A DNA stretch of 64,000 bases from Liolophura sinensis (Eukaryota; Mollusca; Polyplacophora; Chitonida; Chitonidae). The notes beneath the pieces were generated by a model, which worked only from the letters and a program-made list of their open reading frames with translations, ran no database searches and was not told the DNA's origin. Shown here piece after piece: positions 62,298-64,000 of the stretch; within the stretch, counting starts at the first letter, position 1; each line of letters opens with the position of its first letter. The position numbers and the translations under genes are program-made. Where the stretch lies: NCBI RefSeq assembly GCF_032854445.1, contig NC_088297.1, positions 7,303,375 to 7,367,374 of the forward strand, written 5' to 3'.

Positions 62298-62723
62298 GTA
62301 TTTGACCAAGTTGATCATGTGTGCCAGACAAGGTTGATCATGTATATTAGACCAGGATGTTCATGTGCATTTGACCAGGTTGATCGTGTGTATTTGACCA
62401 GGTTAATCATGTATATTTGATTAGGTTGATCATGTGTGCTCGACAAGGTTGATCATGTGTATTAGACCAAGATGTTCATGTGTATTTGACCAGGTTAATC
62501 ACGTATATTTGATTAGGTTGATCATGTGTGCTAGACAAGGTTGATCATGTATATTAGACCAGGATGTTCATGTGCATTTGACCAGGTTGATCGTGTGTAT
62601 TTGACCAGGTTAATCATGTATATTTGATTAGCTTGATCATGTGTGCTAGACAAGGTTGATCATGTGTATTAGGCCAAGATGTTCATGTGTATTTGGACCA
62701 GGTTGATCATGTGTATTTGACGA
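62298..62723. repeat. 23-bp minisatellite with higher-order structure
   Basis: About 18 units of the type GTTGATCATGTGTATTTGAC plus CAG. Variant units repeat in order: those with GTGTGCYAGACAAG fall at about 62321, 62436, 62528 and 62643, giving spacings of 115, 92 and 115 bp (five, four and five units). Most units contain the palindrome TGATCA. Confidence 0.9.
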
Positions 62724-64000
62724 GATACATTGATACATGTACGTAAGGATGTTATTAAACTTTTCCTCTTCAGTGTTGATATTACCATCCCGTGTATCCC
62801 AAGATTTCGTCCAGGCATGCTTTATCACCCTAATGGTGAAGCCTATCATCTGTACAAAGATAAATGTCAGATGTCCATCAGTTGATTTTCAACGAAAGGT
62901 TTCTTTCATAAAAGTCTAGGTTTTCATCCGCACCACTAAATACCTGGCAAAAAAAATTACTTTACCAAGAACAAAACTGCCAAATTTGTATGACGGAACA
63001 CTCGTTTTAATACATATTAAGTAGACATTTTTGTTGTATTTTTCTACAGGTAAATTTAGAGGTGTTTCTATATTTCAAGACTAAGTTATACGGAAGTATC
63101 TTAGAGCCTAATAAAAGAGAATGGCATTGCAATTCCAAATGCAACATAGCACTTTGAATATCCCAAGACATAATGTAGGCAAATATGGCTTGGAGGCCCG
63201 TCGACTTGCAGTACTGTCGCTTTAGTGACATCATTCGAAGAAGCAGAATCCTTACTGGTTGTCCAATATATCTAAAGTGTTTTCCAAGAGGAAGACCAAA
63301 TATTGCCGGGAGTTCAGATCCTGCCCACGCCTCCCATCTCCTGAAGTGAAGTTTTAAAAGGTTACACGAGATAGAAAGTTTTGCATCTCTTTCTCTGCAA
63401 ACAACATGACCTAATACGCAATCAGATCAATAAGTGCTGAATGCTAATTGGCTGTTTTGGAACGTGAATAATTACAAAGCAGGTTTAACATATATTTACA
63501 CTGTAGAAACAGTGGGACAAAGGGACAAAGTACACTTTTTAGGGCGAAAGGCTATACAAGATCGAGTTAATGTAAAACACAAAAAAATGAATGGACTAAA
63601 TCGGAGTCACTTTGTGCTGTTTTTTTCTATAACTTGAGTTTGTTTACTAGTTAGATTTGTTTTCATTATTTATATAAAGGCGAACTAGAGAAATTTCCGT
63701 CAGTGATAAAAGCGTTGCTTCGCACAGATTTTATACATTGCCTATTTTATATTCCAGGACATAGTGTCGCTTACGGGAAAACACACGTGGCTCGATAGTT
63801 GTCTACTATACAATTACTACTGTAATAGTTACAACCAGCAAGATTCTGTCTTCAATTTCAGACATAGTCTTTACAGCACAAAAGTTTAGTACATGAAAAT
63901 GACCCGAACTTTGCCTCAGACTTAGGAGACAAAATTTAAGGTCAGTATTCGCTAGGCTCAACACTGGGACATTTATGTGTGTTAGCGTGAGTTGGGATGG
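62724..64000. other. No gene seen
   Basis: The right-hand end of the window shows only short unsupported frames and no recognised repeat. Confidence 0.4.

Noticed and set aside
1-64000. CRISPR arrays, operons, phage or plasmid features
   Set aside because: Repeats lack CRISPR spacing and all gene evidence is eukaryotic (introns, SINEs, LINEs).

Overview
The window looks like part of an invertebrate genome, most likely a lophotrochozoan and probably a mollusc. It is AT-rich, with short exons in long introns, GT-AG splice sites, many tRNA-derived SINEs, a LINE with a (CATT)n tail, minisatellites and a satellite-like array. There are no operons or prokaryotic signals. The lineage call is an inference: it rests on an acetylcholine-binding-protein-like gene (a family known mainly from molluscs and annelids), a lophotrochozoan-style neuropeptide GPCR and the SINE/LINE types. 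No species can be named from the sequence.

Three protein-coding loci are the best supported. (1) A four-exon plus-strand gene at 17433-22144 encodes a 234-residue secreted Cys-loop ligand-binding protein that stops before any membrane segment. It resembles an acetylcholine-binding protein, but several residues of the usual agonist pocket are changed. (2) A minus-strand coding exon at 39213-40307 encodes a complete 364-residue class A (rhodopsin-like) peptide GPCR. (3) A three-exon plus-strand gene at 54026-55740 encodes a 165-residue cysteine-rich protein with a signal peptide that I do not recognise. It lies in the second copy of a direct ~4-kb duplication (about 47205-51184 and 53158-57157). 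The first copy holds a disabled version at 48105-49823.

Layout: 1-2328 is the 3' part of a decayed LINE (reverse transcriptase plus RNase H). 2329-8460 is an array of ~550-bp monomers with a recent 929-bp duplication and an inserted SINE. 8.5-17.3 kb is intergenic, with SINEs, a 318-bp foldback element and degenerate tandem repeats. 17.3-22.2 kb is the binding-protein gene, bracketed by a (TA)n run and a 22-bp repeat that contains the stop codon. 22.2-31.2 kb is mostly featureless. 31.7-35.6 kb holds splice-like remnants of a gene with a SAM-like segment, and a mariner deletion derivative sits among them. 36.4-37.5 kb holds SINEs; 39.2-40.3 kb is the GPCR; 45.0 kb has a seven-copy 52-bp array. 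47-57 kb is the tandem duplication around a SINE-filled spacer. 57-64 kb holds a possible Penelope-like remnant, SINE pieces and an 18-copy 23-bp minisatellite.

The genes do not form an obvious pathway. The binding protein and the GPCR both belong to extracellular signalling families, but nothing in the sequence links them. Most short open frames elsewhere show neither family resemblance nor matching splice sites and are left out.
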